This document shows, in pieces, positions 8,069-19,600 of a stretch of 64,000 bases of DNA. The notes under the pieces are model-generated. The model did no database searches and was not told where the DNA came from. It saw only the letters and a list, made by a program, of their open reading frames with translations. The first letter of the stretch is position 1. The number at the start of each line of letters is the position of its first letter. The stretch comes from Flavobacteriales bacterium UBA4466 (GTDB lineage Bacteria > Bacteroidota > Bacteroidia > Flavobacteriales_D > Sanyastnellaceae). Both the position numbers and the translations under genes were made by a program. The stretch covers positions 62,001-126,000 of the forward strand of contig CAJJDD010000008.1 in assembly GCA_905182895.1 (NCBI GenBank), written 5' to 3'.

Positions 8069-10086
8069 ATGAAATTCAAATTACATTCAGAATTTAAGCC
8101 CGCAGGAGATCAGCCAGAAGCTATAAGACAGCTAACAGAGGGGATAGAAAACGGAACCGAACACCAAACACTTTTAGGAGTTACTGGTTCTGGAAAAACA
8201 TTTACTATAGCTAATCTGATTGAGGAGACTCAACGTCCAACGCTTATTCTCTCTCATAATAAAACATTAGCAGCCCAGTTGTACTCTGAGTTTAAGCAGT
8301 TCTTTCCTGAGAATCAAGTGGAGTACTTCGTGAGTTATTATGATTATTATCAGCCAGAAGCATATATTCCAACTACAGGGACTTATATAGAAAAAGACCT
8401 GCAAATCAATCAGGAAATTGAAAAATTAAGGTTGGCCTGTTCATCTGCTTTATTAAGCGGAAGAAGAGATCTTATTATAGTGGCATCTGTATCGTGCATT
8501 TATGGGATAGGTAATCCAGTAGAGTTTCATAAGAGTGTGATTTCTGTGACTAAAGGAGAAACTATTTCTAGAAATAAATTTTTGTACAAGCTGGTTTCTA
8601 GTTTGTATAGCAGAACCAGAGATCTGTTTACCAGAGGAACTTTCCGCGTGGTAGGTGATCAGGTAGATGTGTTTTTAGCCTACGCAGATCACGCACTTAG
8701 AATTGTTTTTTGGGGAGATGAGATAGAAGAAGTATATACATTTGACCCTGAAAGTGGAAGCAAAATCCTAGACTTCGAAGAGACCAAAATCTATCCTGCC
8801 AATTTATTCGTGACCGGAAAAGACACCATGGAAAGCGCCATTTGGGAGATTCAGCAGGAAATGGTAAAACAAGTAGATTTTTTCAAATCTGAAGGAAAGT
8901 TTTTAGAAGCCAAAAGACTTCAAGAAAGAGTAGAGCATGATTTGGAAATGATGCGTGAGCTAGGTTTCTGTTCAGGAATAGAAAATTACTCGCGTTACTT
9001 CGATAAGCGTCAGCCTGGAGAGAGGCCATTCTGTTTGATAGATTATTTTCCAGACGATTTCCTTTTTGTTATAGATGAAAGCCATGTTACCATTCCTCAG
9101 ATAGGAGCCATGTATGGAGGGGATCGAGCTAGAAAAGTAAATTTAGTGGATTATGGATTTAGACTTCCCTCTGCCATAGATAACCGTCCCTTGAAATTTG
9201 AAGAATGGCAGGGCATGCTGAACCAAGTGGTTTATGTAAGCGCTACTCCTGCAGATTATGAGTTGGAAAAATCTGAAGGAGTAATAATTGAGCAGGTCGT
9301 TCGTCCTACGGGGTTATTAGACCCACCTATAGAGGTGCGCCCGAGCATTAATCAGATAGATGATTTACTCGATGAGATTCACCGAGTGATAGCTAAAAAT
9401 GAGAGAATTTTGGTTACTACGCTAACCAAAAGAATGGCTGAAGAATTTTCCAAATATTTAGATAAATTGGATATTGCCTGCAGATACATTCACTCCGAGG
9501 TGAAGACACTGGATAGAATAGAGATTCTAAGAGATTTAAGAGAGGGAGTGTTTGATGTCCTAGTTGGTATAAATCTTTTAAGAGAAGGGTTAGATTTACC
9601 CGAAGTATCACTCGTAGCAATTATGGATGCAGATAAAGAAGGTTTTCTGCGCTCGTGAAACGCTCCCTAACGCAAACCGCAGGGCGAGCAGCTAGGAATG
9701 TGAACGGAAAAGTAATCATGTATGCAGATAAGATTACGGGTTCTATGCAGACGACTATGGATGAAACGGACAGAAGAAGAGAAAAACAGGTGGCTCATAA
9801 CATCAAGCACGGAATAGTGCCACAGCAGATAAATAAAAAGAACGAAACTTTATTCGAAAACTCTGGTGTAGTATCTAGACCAGACAATTATAGTGATGTA
9901 GATACTTCCGCAGCCATAGCTGCGGACCCATTAGTTCAGTATATGAACTCAGATGATTTACAGAAAGCCATCCAAAAAACTCAGAAAGCCATGGAGAAAG
10001 CCGCTAAAGATATGGAGTTCATGGAAGCTGCTAGATTAAGAGATGAACTAATCGAACTTAAAAAGTTATACGAATCTAAAAAATAG
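8069..10086 (+). CDS. uvrB: Excinuclease ABC subunit B, frame broken near 9655
   Basis: UvrB is the damage-verifying helicase-like subunit of nucleotide excision repair. Visible are the Walker A GVTGSGKT (about residue 40), the beta-hairpin [10 protein letters not shown] that inserts into DNA, the motif II-like DESHVT, the C-terminal helicase motifs up to [10 protein letters not shown], and a UVR domain ([13 protein letters not shown]) that binds UvrC. The start is the ATG at 8069, giving the standard [19 protein letters not shown] opening. As written the frame ends at 9658 in the conserved FLRS|ERSL block and resumes in another frame with [13 protein letters not shown]. Total length, about 670 residues, is normal. 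Loss of this gene is unlikely, so I take the break as a sequence error. Confidence 0.95.
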
Positions 10087-10145
10087 AACTCCAGTAGCCA
10101 GTATCTTGGCATCGTTGTAGCATTGTAACACTAAATAGCAAACAA

Positions 10146-10623
10146 ATGAAAAGATTGAAAGTGGTTCTAATTTTAGTTGGAGCATTAATAATGATATCAT
10201 CCTCATGTAAGAAGAGGAAAGAGATAAAAAAATCTGCGGAAGATCAGACAGAAACGTTAAATACGAATGAAGGAAGAGGCGACCCTTGTTGTGGAAATAG
10301 ACCCCACATATAAGAATATCAAGACGGACAGCTTTACACTTTTAGAATCTAATGTAGAGGGGGATAATCTAATTTTACTTGTAGAGTATGGTGGAGGGTG
10401 TAGAGAACACGAATGGAAACTGAAAACGAATGGTGCTTATGCTAAGAGTCTTCCTCCTCAGATTACGCTAAATTTAGAACATAATGCCAATGGTGATATG
10501 TGTAGAGCTCTTTTAACGGACACCATAGAGTTTAATATAAAGCCGGTGAGATATCCAAGCACTATAGAGTTGGATGTGAGGATACTAGGGTACGAAAAAG
10601 AGGTTAATAGATATACGTATTAG
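10146..10623 (+). CDS. Small lipoprotein, one frame break
   Basis: Starts at the ATG at 10146 with a lipoprotein signal peptide (hydrophobic ILVGALIMISS, then cysteine at about residue 20). The frame stops soon after the A7 run at 10226-10232 and continues in a second frame through LVEYGGGCREHEWKL to the stop at 10623, giving about 158 residues. The GGGCREHEW element and a second cysteine (DMCRAL) may form a disulfide. I do not recognise a characterised family. The distance to the next gene is short (14 bases), so it may be co-transcribed with the protease. Confidence 0.55.
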
Positions 10624-10636
10624 AAAAACAAAAAAA

Positions 10637-12860
10637 ATGAATAGAATTTTAATTGGCCTAGCCGCTTTGATTTTTATGACGAGTAATGCCACAGGGCAGA
10701 TTTCTCAGGGAGGGGAGCCTTATAAGTGGGATATAAAAGATGTAGAAAGATTTAACATAGACTTCCTAGAGTTCGGAGAGTTAGATATGAATTTAATCAG
10801 TCTTCAAGATGCTATAGGAGATGCAGAAAAAGACACTCCTTTTAGATTTGGAATAGAGCACGATGTAGCTTCTTTCTAAGGTAAAATGGTTTTAGAGCTA
10901 GAGAATGGAGATAAAAAATCTTTTGATGTCAGTAAAGGCTGCAGATGCCAGTTCTTTTTCTTTCTTGTTTGACAGATTCGTTCTCCATAAGGGAGCTGAA
11001 TTGTTTATATGGAATTCAGAGCGAACTGAGTTCTTAGGTTCATTCAACTATAAGAATAATAAAAAGGCTGGAGTATTACCAGTAAGTCTCTTACACTCAG
11101 AGGCGGTGGTTATCGAATATTTGGTTCCAGCTGGGGTTGGTGAAGGGGAGTTAAGTCTTGGGTATGGTAGTTCAGGGTTATAGAGCTATAATTAACCAAT
11201 ACGACGATCCAGAAAGAGGGCCTTACGGTAATTCAGGAGCGTGTAACATAAACGTCAACTGTCCTGAAGGAGACAGATTGGCAGATTGAAAAGAAATCAG
11301 TAGCGCTTATTATTAATGGAGGTAACGCAGTTTGTACCGGAGCATTAGTCAACAACACTGCAAACGATGGAACACCTTACTTTCTTACGGCTAATCATTG
11401 CTTAGGAAACCCTAGTAACTGGGTTTATCTGTTTAACCATGAGTCTACAAGTTGTGCGGGGAGCAGTGGTCCTACACTTCAAACTATCTCTTCAGGGGAT
11501 TTAGTAGCAAGCAATGGTGGGAGTGATTTTGCTTTAATAGAATTAAGTTCATCTCCTCCTGCCAGTTACGACGTACAATATGCAGGTTGGGATAGGTCAG
11601 ATGATGAAAGTGTAACTGCAACTACAAGCATTCATCATCCATCGGGAGATGTAATGAAAATCTGTTTTGATGAAGATAATCCTTACCATGCTAACCAAGG
11701 AGGCGCTGCCGTTTGGTATATAGATGAGTGGGAGGATGGTGTTACGGAGGGAGGCTCTTCAGGTTCTCCCTTGTTTGATCAGAATCACCGAATTATAGGC
11801 CAGCTTTATGGAGGATATGCCGCATGCAGTGGGTCAGTAAATAATGGACAAGCTGACTGGTATGGAAGGTTTGGAGTCTCGTGGGATGGGAATAGTCCTC
11901 AAACTAGATTAAAGGACTGGTTAGATCCACAAAACAGCAGTCCATTATCTTTAGACGGATGGCCAGAAGGAGCTCTTAAATAATTATTTTCAGTATCAAT
12001 AAATAATGAAATAGAAGAAAGAGAGTCAAGCTACTATATATCCAACAGCCACTATCTTTAATAACGGTGAAGAAAATCTTACCGAGGCATTGGTAACTGT
12101 TCAATTAAACGGGAATACTTTAGAGCAAGTGAACTGGTACGGAAGTTTAGGGAGTAACCAGAGTGCAGTGGTGAATTTAAGTCCACAGGCATTACAAAAT
12201 GGTGAGAATACGCTCGAGGTATCAGTAGAAATTGAAGAGGATGAAGACGAATCAAATAATTCAAGCTCGTTTACTTTTAACGCCGTAATAATAGAAAATC
12301 CTTCTATTTTTCAGTTAAACTTAACTTTAGATGAGTACCCAGAAGAAACTACATGGGAAGTGAGTGATGGAGCCACTGTTATAGCTAGCGGAGGTCCTTA
12401 TACAGAAGAAAGTTCGTTGGTGATAGAGGAGTTTTGTCTTCCTGAAGGCTGTTTCGTTTTCACTATTTATGATGAGTATGAGGACGGTATCTGCTGTGTA
12501 TACGGTGAAGGAAGTTATACGATAGAGAATCAAGAAGTTGTAGAAGTAGCATCTTCTAATGGAGAGTTTACCTCTGAGGAATCTCAGGATTTCTGCGCGT
12601 CGATAACAGCTGTAGAAGAAGAAAAAGGCTTACAACTTCAATTTTTTCCTAACCCATCTTCAGTTAGATTAACTGTAATGTTAGACCAAGACAATTCTAT
12701 GATTACGGTTTATGATATTTCTGGAAGAACAGTAATACAAATAATGAATTCAGCTTCAGGAATTCTAGAGTTGGATACAGAACATTTAACTTCTGGAACT
12801 TATGTGCTAAGCGTAAGCTCGAATAAAGGAGATTCTAGAGGAGTATTCCTTAAAGAATAG
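10637..12860 (+). pseudogene. T9SS-exported trypsin-like (lysyl-endopeptidase type) serine protease, multiply broken as read
   Basis: Conceptual protein of about 740 residues. It has a signal peptide, a prodomain (LLFDRFVLHKGAELFIW), a chymotrypsin-fold domain with His in TANHCLG, Asp in GGSDFALIEL and Ser in GGSSGSPLFD, CARDB-like and beta-sandwich modules (about 12090-12600), and a type A T9SS sorting domain (FFPNPSSVRLTV to GVFLKE). The reading frame is interrupted by stop codons at 10877 and 11981, and by frame changes near 10910, 11163, 11270 and 12035. Homology resumes after each, and all three catalytic residues are kept. This is more lesions per kilobase than the neighbours, so true decay and poor sequence are both possible. 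If intact, it would be a secreted Lys/Arg-type endopeptidase. Confidence 0.75.
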
Positions 12861-12880
12861 AATGTTAAAAGTATTTATAG

Positions 12881-12913
12881 AAAGCCCCTGTGAGTTTAGT
12901 CATAGGGGCTTTT
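12881..12913 (+). terminator. Intrinsic terminator after the protease gene
   Basis: The inverted repeat AAAGCCCCTGTGA / TCATAGGGGCTTT has a short loop and is followed by a T run on the plus strand. Confidence 0.85.
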
Positions 12914-12953
12914 TTTGTATACTAGATTCTTAACTTATAAGTCTTTCTATATT

Positions 12954-14085
12954 ATGAACGAATTACTCTCTGAATTGTCTAATTACCAGCAGATACTTTG
13001 CGTTACGCTAATAGCAGCAGTAGCAGTTCAGTTGTTTTATCTATTGTTTTTTTACATCAGATTAGTAGTATACAAGCCTAAGAGTTCTCTTAGCAGCGAG
13101 CCACCTGTTAGCATAGTGATTTGTGCTAGAAATGAATCAGAGAACCTGATGAAATACATCCCTATGGTAATGGAGCAGAATTACCCCTTATTCGAGGTGG
13201 TAGTGGTGAATGATAGTAGCTGGGATGATTCAGAAGATATCTTAAAAGCACTGCAGATACGTTATCCTTCTCTTAAAGTAGTGAGGCTAAATGAAGACCT
13301 TCATAGAATGACAGGCAAAAAATTCGCATTAACTATGGGTATTAAAGCAACTTCTCATGAGAGGTTATTACTCACAGATGCTGACTGTAGCCCTCTGTCT
13401 AATGATTGGATAACCCATATGCTCACTGAGGTAAAAGAAGACGAGATAGTTCTTGGGGTCAGTTTAATGGCCAGAGAAAAAGGCGCTTGTAAAAACTTTT
13501 TTCCGATTCGAGTCCGTTCATACTGCAGTAAATTACTGCTCGCTAGCATTAGGCGGTTTGCCTTATATGGGCGTAGGAAGAAATTTATCATATACCAAGG
13601 AAAAGTTCTTTTCAGTAGGTGGGTTTAGAAAGCACATGCACATCACTGGAGGGGATGATGATTTATTTATTAATGAAATAGCTCCGAAATCTACATTTAT
13701 AGTAAGGCAAGATTTAGAAGCTCAAACAACTTCACGTAGCCCTGATAAATTAAGTAAATGGTGGGAGCAGAAGAGAAGACATTTAAACACCTCAGGTCTT
13801 TATAAATTCAAGCATAAACTGGCCTTAGGGATGGAGCCGCTTAGCTGGTGGTTCATGTGGGGAACCGCACTAGTCCTTTTAGTTTTACCCACACCTGCCT
13901 TGTTAGTAATTACTCCTATAGCGTTTAGATATTTGCTTCTATATGGTACATTTATAGCTATAGGTAGAAAATGGAAAGTGTTAGATGCAGTATGGGTTAT
14001 GCCAATATGGGAATTGGTGTTAAACATCGCTAAACCAGCTGTTCTTCTTTCTAATATGATTTCAAAACCGAAAAGATGGATGTAA
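12954..14085 (+). CDS. Membrane-anchored family 2 glycosyltransferase, one frame break
   Basis: About 377 residues from the ATG at 12954. One N-terminal membrane helix (LIAAVAVQLFYLLFFYIRLVVY region) is followed by a GT-A domain opening PVSIVICARNESENL, with VVNDSSWDDS and the acidic LLTDADCSP. Acceptor-side motifs are GGDDDLF and the WWEQKRRH segment (the QxxRW-like region). Two or three C-terminal helices follow. The frame breaks in the T6 run at 13497-13502: before it GACKNFF, after it FESVHTAVNYCSLALGG. The enzyme probably adds sugars at the cytoplasmic membrane; acceptor unknown. Its end overlaps the sigma factor start by ten bases. Confidence 0.8.
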
Positions 14086-14684
14086 CTAAAAATCTCTCAG
14101 ATAAAGGGAAACACGATTATGCTTTAGTTCAAAGAGCAATAAACGACCAAGATCAAAGAGCGTATGCAGAACTCATGGAACGTTACAGAGATTCTATTTA
14201 CTTCATGTTATTGAAGATGGTGAATAATACGGATGATGCCGATGACTTGACTATTGAGGCTTTTGGTAAAGCATTTAAAAGATTAAGCCAGTATACTCCA
14301 GCGTTTGCCTTTAGTACCTGGTTATTTAAAATAGCATCTAATAATGCTATTGATTACATCAGAAAGAAAAGAATTAAAGCCCTTTCTCTAGACCAAGGAT
14401 ATACAAATGATGATGGAGACAGTATAGGCTTCGAAGTAAAAGACGATAGTCTAGACCCAGAAGAAGCTTTCGAGAAAAAGCAGAGAATATTAAAGATGAG
14501 AGAAGTAGTGTCTAAGCTTAAGCCAAGGTATAGAGAGTTAGTAGAAATGCGCTACTTCCAAGAGCTAAGCTATGAAGAGATTTCTAAAGAATTAGATATT
14601 CCTTTGGGTACCGTAAAAGCTCAATTATTCAGAGCTAGAGAATTTCTGTATAACTTAATGAAGCATACTAAAGAAACCATTTAA
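14076..14684 (+). CDS. ECF-family RNA polymerase sigma factor
   Basis: 202 residues. Region 2 runs from about residue 30 (YAELMERYRDSIYFMLLKM to DADDLTIEAFGKAFKRL), with the -10 reading segment AFSTWLFKIASNNAIDYIRKKR. Region 4 is RYRELVEMRYFQELSYEEISKELDIP, with GTVKAQLFRARE as the DNA-reading helix. An acidic linker of about 35 residues separates them. No anti-sigma gene is adjacent; it sits translationally coupled between a glycosyltransferase and rsmG. Many Bacteroidota carry such a housekeeping-like ECF factor, so constitutive expression with that operon is plausible. Confidence 0.88.
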   Translation: MDVTKNLSDKGKHDYALVQRAINDQDQRAYAELMERYRDSIYFMLLKMVNNTDDADDLTIEAFGKAFKRLSQYTPAFAFSTWLFKIASNNAIDYIRKKRIKALSLDQGYTNDDGDSIGFEVKDDSLDPEEAFEKKQRILKMREVVSKLKPRYRELVEMRYFQELSYEEISKELDIPLGTVKAQLFRAREFLYNLMKHTKETI

Positions 14685-15317
14685 TGCCTTCTAATATCAG
14701 TTTAATAACTAAATACTTCCCTAATCTTAGTGAAGTTCAGATAGAACAGTTTTCAGCGTTGCAAGGCTTATACGAGGAATGGAACGCTCAGATAAATGTC
14801 ATCTCACGTAAAGATTTAGAAAATCTATATGAAAGGCATGTCCTTCATTAATGCTATAGCCAAAGTAAATGATTTTTCAGCGGGCAGTAAAGTACTTGAT
14901 GTAGGAACTGGAGGAGGTTTTCCAGGTGTTCCGCTAGCCATACTTTACCCAGAAGTTTCATTTCATCTAGTAGACTCTATAGGGAAGAAAATAAAGGTGG
15001 TAAACGCAGTCAGTGAACAGATAGGGCTAATGAATATAACGGCTGCTCATGGTAGGGCTGAGGATGTCTCTGGTAAGTTTGACTTCGTAGTGAGTAGAGC
15101 AGTAGCTAAATTGCCAGTTTTCATGACGTGGGTTCAAGGGAAATTCGAAAAGAGATTTCTAAATCCTAAACCCAATGGTGTTCTCTTTTTAAAAGGTGGT
15201 GATTTAAGACAAGAGATTAAAGAAGTGAATACTACAGTAGACGAGTATGAGCTATCTGCTCATTTCGAGGAAGAATTCTTCCAGACCAAAAAAGTGCTCT
15301 ATATCCGCGTTGTTTAG
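14684..15317 (+). CDS. rsmG: 16S rRNA (guanine-527-N7)-methyltransferase RsmG, one frame break
   Basis: RsmG makes m7G527 in 16S rRNA. The ATG at 14684 overlaps the sigma-factor stop (TAATG). The N-terminal helix region ends in QINVISRKDLENLYERHVLH, typical of the family. The frame then stops near 14850 and resumes with NAIAKVNDF, the SAM-binding VLDVGTGGGFPGVPLAILYP, the conserved HGRAED, and VVSRAVAKLP. One missing base near CTTCATTAATGC restores a protein of about 211 residues, the expected length. Loss of function is possible but a sequencing error is likelier. Confidence 0.88.
14756..14764 (+). repeat. GCGTTGCAA word, copy 2
   Basis: Inside rsmG as GCG TTG CAA (Ala-Leu-Gln). Together with its left flank, TTTTCAGCGTTGCAA is identical to the copy at 37447. 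Confidence 0.8.
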
Positions 15318-15325
15318 CGCATAAA

Positions 15326-15355
15326 AAAACCCTTTCAGGAAACTGAAAGGGTTTT
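15326..15355. terminator. Bidirectional intrinsic terminator between rsmG and rplI
   Basis: A perfect 13-base stem AAAACCCTTTCAG / CTGAAAGGGTTTT with a four-base loop lies between converging genes. An A run on the left and T run on the right allow use on both strands. Confidence 0.9.
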
Positions 15356-15379
15356 AAATCTTATTTTTAGTAGGTGGAA

Positions 15380-15826
15380 TTACTCAGCTACTACTTCGAA
15401 AGGAACTACTACAGATACTTCTTTATGAAGCTTTATTGTTACTTCGTACTTTCCTAATTCTTTGATAGTGTCTTCCTTTAAAGAGATGCTCTTTCTGTCT
15501 ACGCTGAATCCTTTAGCTGTTAAAGCTTCAGATAACTGAATGCTATTTACTGAACCGAAGATCTTTCCGTTCTCACTAGCTTTAGCTCCTATACTTAGAG
15601 TTACTTTCTCCATTTTGGTCGCTAACGCCTCAGCATTACCTTTTATCTTGAGTTCTTTATGAGCTCTCTGCTTAATGTTTTCAGAATGCATTTTTAGTGC
15701 AGACTTAGTAGCCATTTTACCAAACCCCTTAGGTATTAGGTAATTTCTAGCGAAACCTGGCTTTACATTCACCACGTCATTAGCACTTCCTACGTGATCT
15801 ACGTCTTGTAATAAAATTATTTCCAT
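15380..15826 (-). CDS. rplI: 50S ribosomal protein L9
   Basis: 148 residues, full length. The N-terminal domain carries the signature VDHVGSANDVVNVKPGFARN with NYLIPKGFG. A long connecting helix (about 40-75) is followed by the C-terminal rRNA-binding domain (LSIGAKASENGKIFGSV). It is the last gene of rpsF-rpsR-rplI. Confidence 0.97.
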   Translation of the reverse strand: MEIILLQDVDHVGSANDVVNVKPGFARNYLIPKGFGKMATKSALKMHSENIKQRAHKELKIKGNAEALATKMEKVTLSIGAKASENGKIFGSVNSIQLSEALTAKGFSVDRKSISLKEDTIKELGKYEVTIKLHKEVSVVVPFEVVAE

Positions 15827-15832
15827 GGTTTC

Positions 15833-16092
15833 TTATTTCATTAAATCAGTTACATATGGTAAAAGAGCTAAGTGACGAGCCTTCTTAATTGCCTGACCTA
15901 CTTTTCTCTGATACTTTAGAGTAGTTCCAGTTAATCTTCTTGGAAGAATCTTACCCTGCTCATTCACAAGCATAGATAAATAATCTGGATCTTTATAATC
16001 GATGTACTTTATTCCATTCTTCTTGAAGGTAACATTTTTTTATAGGTTTCAATATTAATAGGATTTAGATATCTAACGTTCTTATCTGCCAT
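15833..16092 (-). CDS. rpsR: 30S ribosomal protein S18, frame broken in an A7 run
   Basis: S18 binds the central platform of the 30S subunit with S6. The gene starts at the ATG at 16092 with [19 protein letters not shown]. The frame is lost in the seven-base A run at 16035-16041 (minus strand); adding one A gives [17 protein letters not shown]. The rest reads [35 protein letters not shown] and stops at 15833. The protein is about 86 residues, standard for the family. Because S18 is essential and single-copy in this context, this break is the clearest evidence for homopolymer errors in the sequence. Confidence 0.93.
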
Positions 16093-16107
16093 AATCTTAG
16101 GGTTTTA

Positions 16108-16467
16108 TTAAGCTTCTGTAGAGCTTTTAGAGTTAGACTTAATTTTAACTTTTCTTTTTTCAGCATAATCTACATGGTGCCTGTCCATTCTAGTAGTAAG
16201 GAATCTAAGCACACGCTCATCTCTCTTAAACTCTACCTCGAAAGGATTAATAATAGCTCCTGGTGCTTCAAACTCCATAAGGTAGTAGAATCCAGTAGAT
16301 TTTTTCTGAATAGGGTAAGCTAATTTCTTTAATCCCCAGTTCTCATTTTGGCTGACCTTACCACCGTTGCTTTTTACAAAGTCTTGATACTTCTTTACTG
16401 CTTCCTTTGCCTGGTCATCTGACAAAACGGGAGTTAAAATGAAAACAGTTTCGTATTTGTTTAACAT
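16108..16467 (-). CDS. rpsF: 30S ribosomal protein S6
   Basis: 119 residues, opening [19 protein letters not shown], with the conserved [24 protein letters not shown] core and [17 protein letters not shown] near the end. A basic and serine-rich tail follows. It is the first gene of the S6-S18-L9 operon; 15 bases separate it from rpsR. Confidence 0.97.
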   Translation of the reverse strand: MLNKYETVFILTPVLSDDQAKEAVKKYQDFVKSNGGKVSQNENWGLKKLAYPIQKKSTGFYYLMEFEAPGAIINPFEVEFKRDERVLRFLTTRMDRHHVDYAEKRKVKIKSNSKSSTEA

Positions 16468-16499
16468 ATGTTTAAAAAATTAAATTTTAAAAAGGAGCG

Positions 16500-16507
16500 C
16501 AAAAGTA
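16500..16507 (-). promoter_or_regulatory. Probable -7 element of the rpsF operon
   Basis: The minus strand reads TACTTTTG, a full match to TAnnTTTG, about 33 bases upstream of the rpsF ATG. No exact TTG lies at the right distance (a TTTCGG is nearby), so only the -7 half is supported. Confidence 0.5.
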
Positions 16508-16570
16508 GGGAATATCTGTGATTTACCGAAATTACTGGACCTGTAAATATCTCTACCAATTGCATTGAAT

Positions 16571-16603
16571 AAAAAAGAGCTACGAAAATCGTAGCTCTTT
16601 CTA
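16571..16603 (-). terminator. Intrinsic terminator downstream of secDF
   Basis: A perfect 12-base stem AAAGAGCTACGA / TCGTAGCTCTTT with a three-base loop lies just after the secDF stop and before the rpsF promoter. T residues follow on the minus strand. Confidence 0.88.
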
Positions 16604-16624
16604 AATATGCTGAGTAATTTTCGT

Positions 16625-19600
16625 CTAGTTTTTAACTGACTTACTGAAATCAATTACTGAAGGAGTAGCTATAAATATAGAACTATATGTTCCTACTACC
16701 ACACCCACCATCAAGGCAAAAGTAAATCCTCTAATAGAATCACTACCCAAAATAAAGATAGATAACAATACTACAAATGTACTAGCAGAAGTGTTTATAG
16801 TTCTACTTAACGTACTGTTAAGTGCTTTATTAATCACTTCTTTCTCATCTTCTTTCTTGTAGATTCCTAAGTACTCTCTAATTCTGTCGAATACTACAAC
16901 GGTATCATTTATAGAATAACCAATGACAGTTAGAATGGCGGCTATGAATGCTTGATCCACTTCTAGTGTAAACGGTAAGAATAAAGATCCTATTGAGTAT
17001 ATAGATAATACGATTATCACATCATGTAGCATAGCTAATAAGGCGCCTAATCCATACTGCCATTTTCTAAATCTTAAGAAGATATAGAAGAAGATAATCA
17101 GTAATGCTATAATAGTAGCGTTTCTAGCATCTCTTCTAAAGTCATCAGAGATAGATGAATCTACATCTCTAGTCTCAGGGTTAGTGAAGTTAGTAAGGTT
17201 CATTCCTTCTAAGGTAGAAGTGATGAGCGCTCTAGTTTTTTCAGAACCTGTGTCTTTATCTTCTAAAAGATAATCAGTAGTAATTCTGATTTTGTCTTTA
17301 GAAGTCCCTAAATCCTTTACAGTAATACTGTTTGGTTTGAAAGCCGTACTTAACTCCTTTCTTATCTCATCAGTATTGATAGCCGTTTCGAATTTGAAGG
17401 TGTTTTCTCTACCTCCGTTGAACTCTACACCGTAGTTAAGTCCACCGCTGAATAATGCAACTAATCCTAGCGTTACTACTACTCCAGATAAAATGTAGAA
17501 TTTCTTTCTGTTATCTACGAATCTGTAGTTGAGGTTAGTGAACCAGTTCTGAGTAGTAGGAGTAGAAAATGCGATATCTTTCTTCTTATCCATTCTATTC
17601 CAGAAAATTAATCTAGTAATAACAATAGCTGAGAATAAGGAAGTGAAAATACCTATGATTAGCGTAGTCGCGAATCCCTTGATAGCTCCTGAACCGAATA
17701 CGAATAGAACGATAGCTGTTAAAAGCGTAGTAATGTTAGCATCGAAAATAGCAGAGTAAGCTTTTTGGTAACCTTCAGTAAGAGCTACTTTTAGCCCTTT
17801 ACCCATTCTCATCTCTTCTCTAATTCTTTCGAAGATAAGAACGTTAGCATCCACGGCCATACCAACTGTTAGAACTATACCTGCTATTCCAGGCAAAGTA
17901 AGTGTTCCTCCTATAGCGGCTAAACCTCCTATTAATAAGAAGATGTTTAAGACCAGTGCGATATCAGATACCACACCTGCTCTACTGTAGTAGAATAACA
18001 TGTAAGCCATAATTACTAACAATGCGATTATGAATGACCAAGCACCAGCACTAATGTTTTCAGCTCCTAATGTAGGACCTACGATTTCTGTATTTACAAT
18101 CTTAGCAGGAGCAGGAAGTGATCCAGCTTCTAATAAGTTAGCTAAATCAGTACCTTCTTCTACTTGCTGAGAATAAGAACCTGTTCCCATAGAGATAGAA
18201 GAACTACCATTTAAGATAGGACTATTTACAGAAGGTGCACTGTAAACTAAACCATCTAAAGTGATCGCTATTGCTTTGTTTGGTCTAGAAGGATCTCCAT
18301 CGTAAGCTGCTTGAGTCATTTTACCCCAAGCTTGAGCTCCCTCACTATTCATTTGCATAGAAACTTCTACTCCACCGTATTGGTCGAATGTTTGTATTGC
18401 ATTGGTAATAGTTCCACCATTCAATTCAGATTTCTCTCTTCTGCTCACATCGTTTAATGCATAAAGCGAATAGAACTCAGTTCCATTATCACTCACACTA
18501 GGCTTAGCGTCCCATCTTAAAAGAATATTTTCTGGGATTATAGAAGAAGAAAACAATCGTCCTCCATTATCCTTAGCGTCTAGTACTTCAGAGATTCTGT
18601 CTTTTCCTTCTGAAGTAACTCTGAATAATACAGAAGATCTAGGAATTCCTTGACCATTACTTCCGTAGTTACCCGAATAGGAAGCTATTGGATATCTTCT
18701 TGTGTAGATGTCACTGTCAATAGTTCTGGTTACAGATATTGAGTCATTTCCATCGGCATCTTTTAAAGGCTCATTCGTACTTAAGTCTAAAGCAGGAATA
18801 CTATCTGTAGTGAATAGCTCAGCTGTGTAAGCTGAAGGGTCTTTGTACTTAGCTACCACTGAATCTAATTGCTCTAGGTATTGGAATGCTGCTTTTCCGC
18901 CTACTATCTCAGTGTTTTCAAACACAGGCCAGAATTCCAATTCAGCAGTTTCCTTAATAAGTTTTATAATTCTATCTGGATTATCTACACCTGCTAATTC
19001 TACTAAGATTCTTCCTGTAGAAGATTGTCTTTGTATGTTAGGCTGAGATACACCGAAACGGTCAATTCTCTGTCTTAAAATATTCTCAGTATTATCAATA
19101 GCTGATTCAGCTTCTAATCTAAGGATTTCTATGACATCGTCATCCGTTTTTGCTGTCTGAAATTTCTCTGTATAATCTCTATTGATAAAAATCTTAGGAA
19201 GTTTTTCTTCTCCAGCTACCTTATTATCTGACCAAGCGTTAGCAAATAAGGTGATAAAATCATCGTTAGAACTTGTCTGAGCTTCTCTAGCCTGAGCCAT
19301 AGTAGCCGTAAAAGCAGGGAACTTCGATTTCGCACTTAAATTTTCTACTAATTCTGGTACAGATACCTCTAAGGTAACACTCATTCCACCTTGAAGGTCA
19401 AGACCTAAATTTAACTCTTGGTCTTTTACCTCTCTGTAGCTATGCCCTAATACAGGGTAAGCTTGACTACCAGCACTGTCTATTAAGAATTTTCTCGTTC
19501 TTTCCTCCGCGGTCATCGTGCTTAACGAATCAGCATCCGAAGCTTCTATAGCAAACGCTGCCGCTTGGTCTTCGAATCTACTTGAGAAAAAGTTAAAAGA

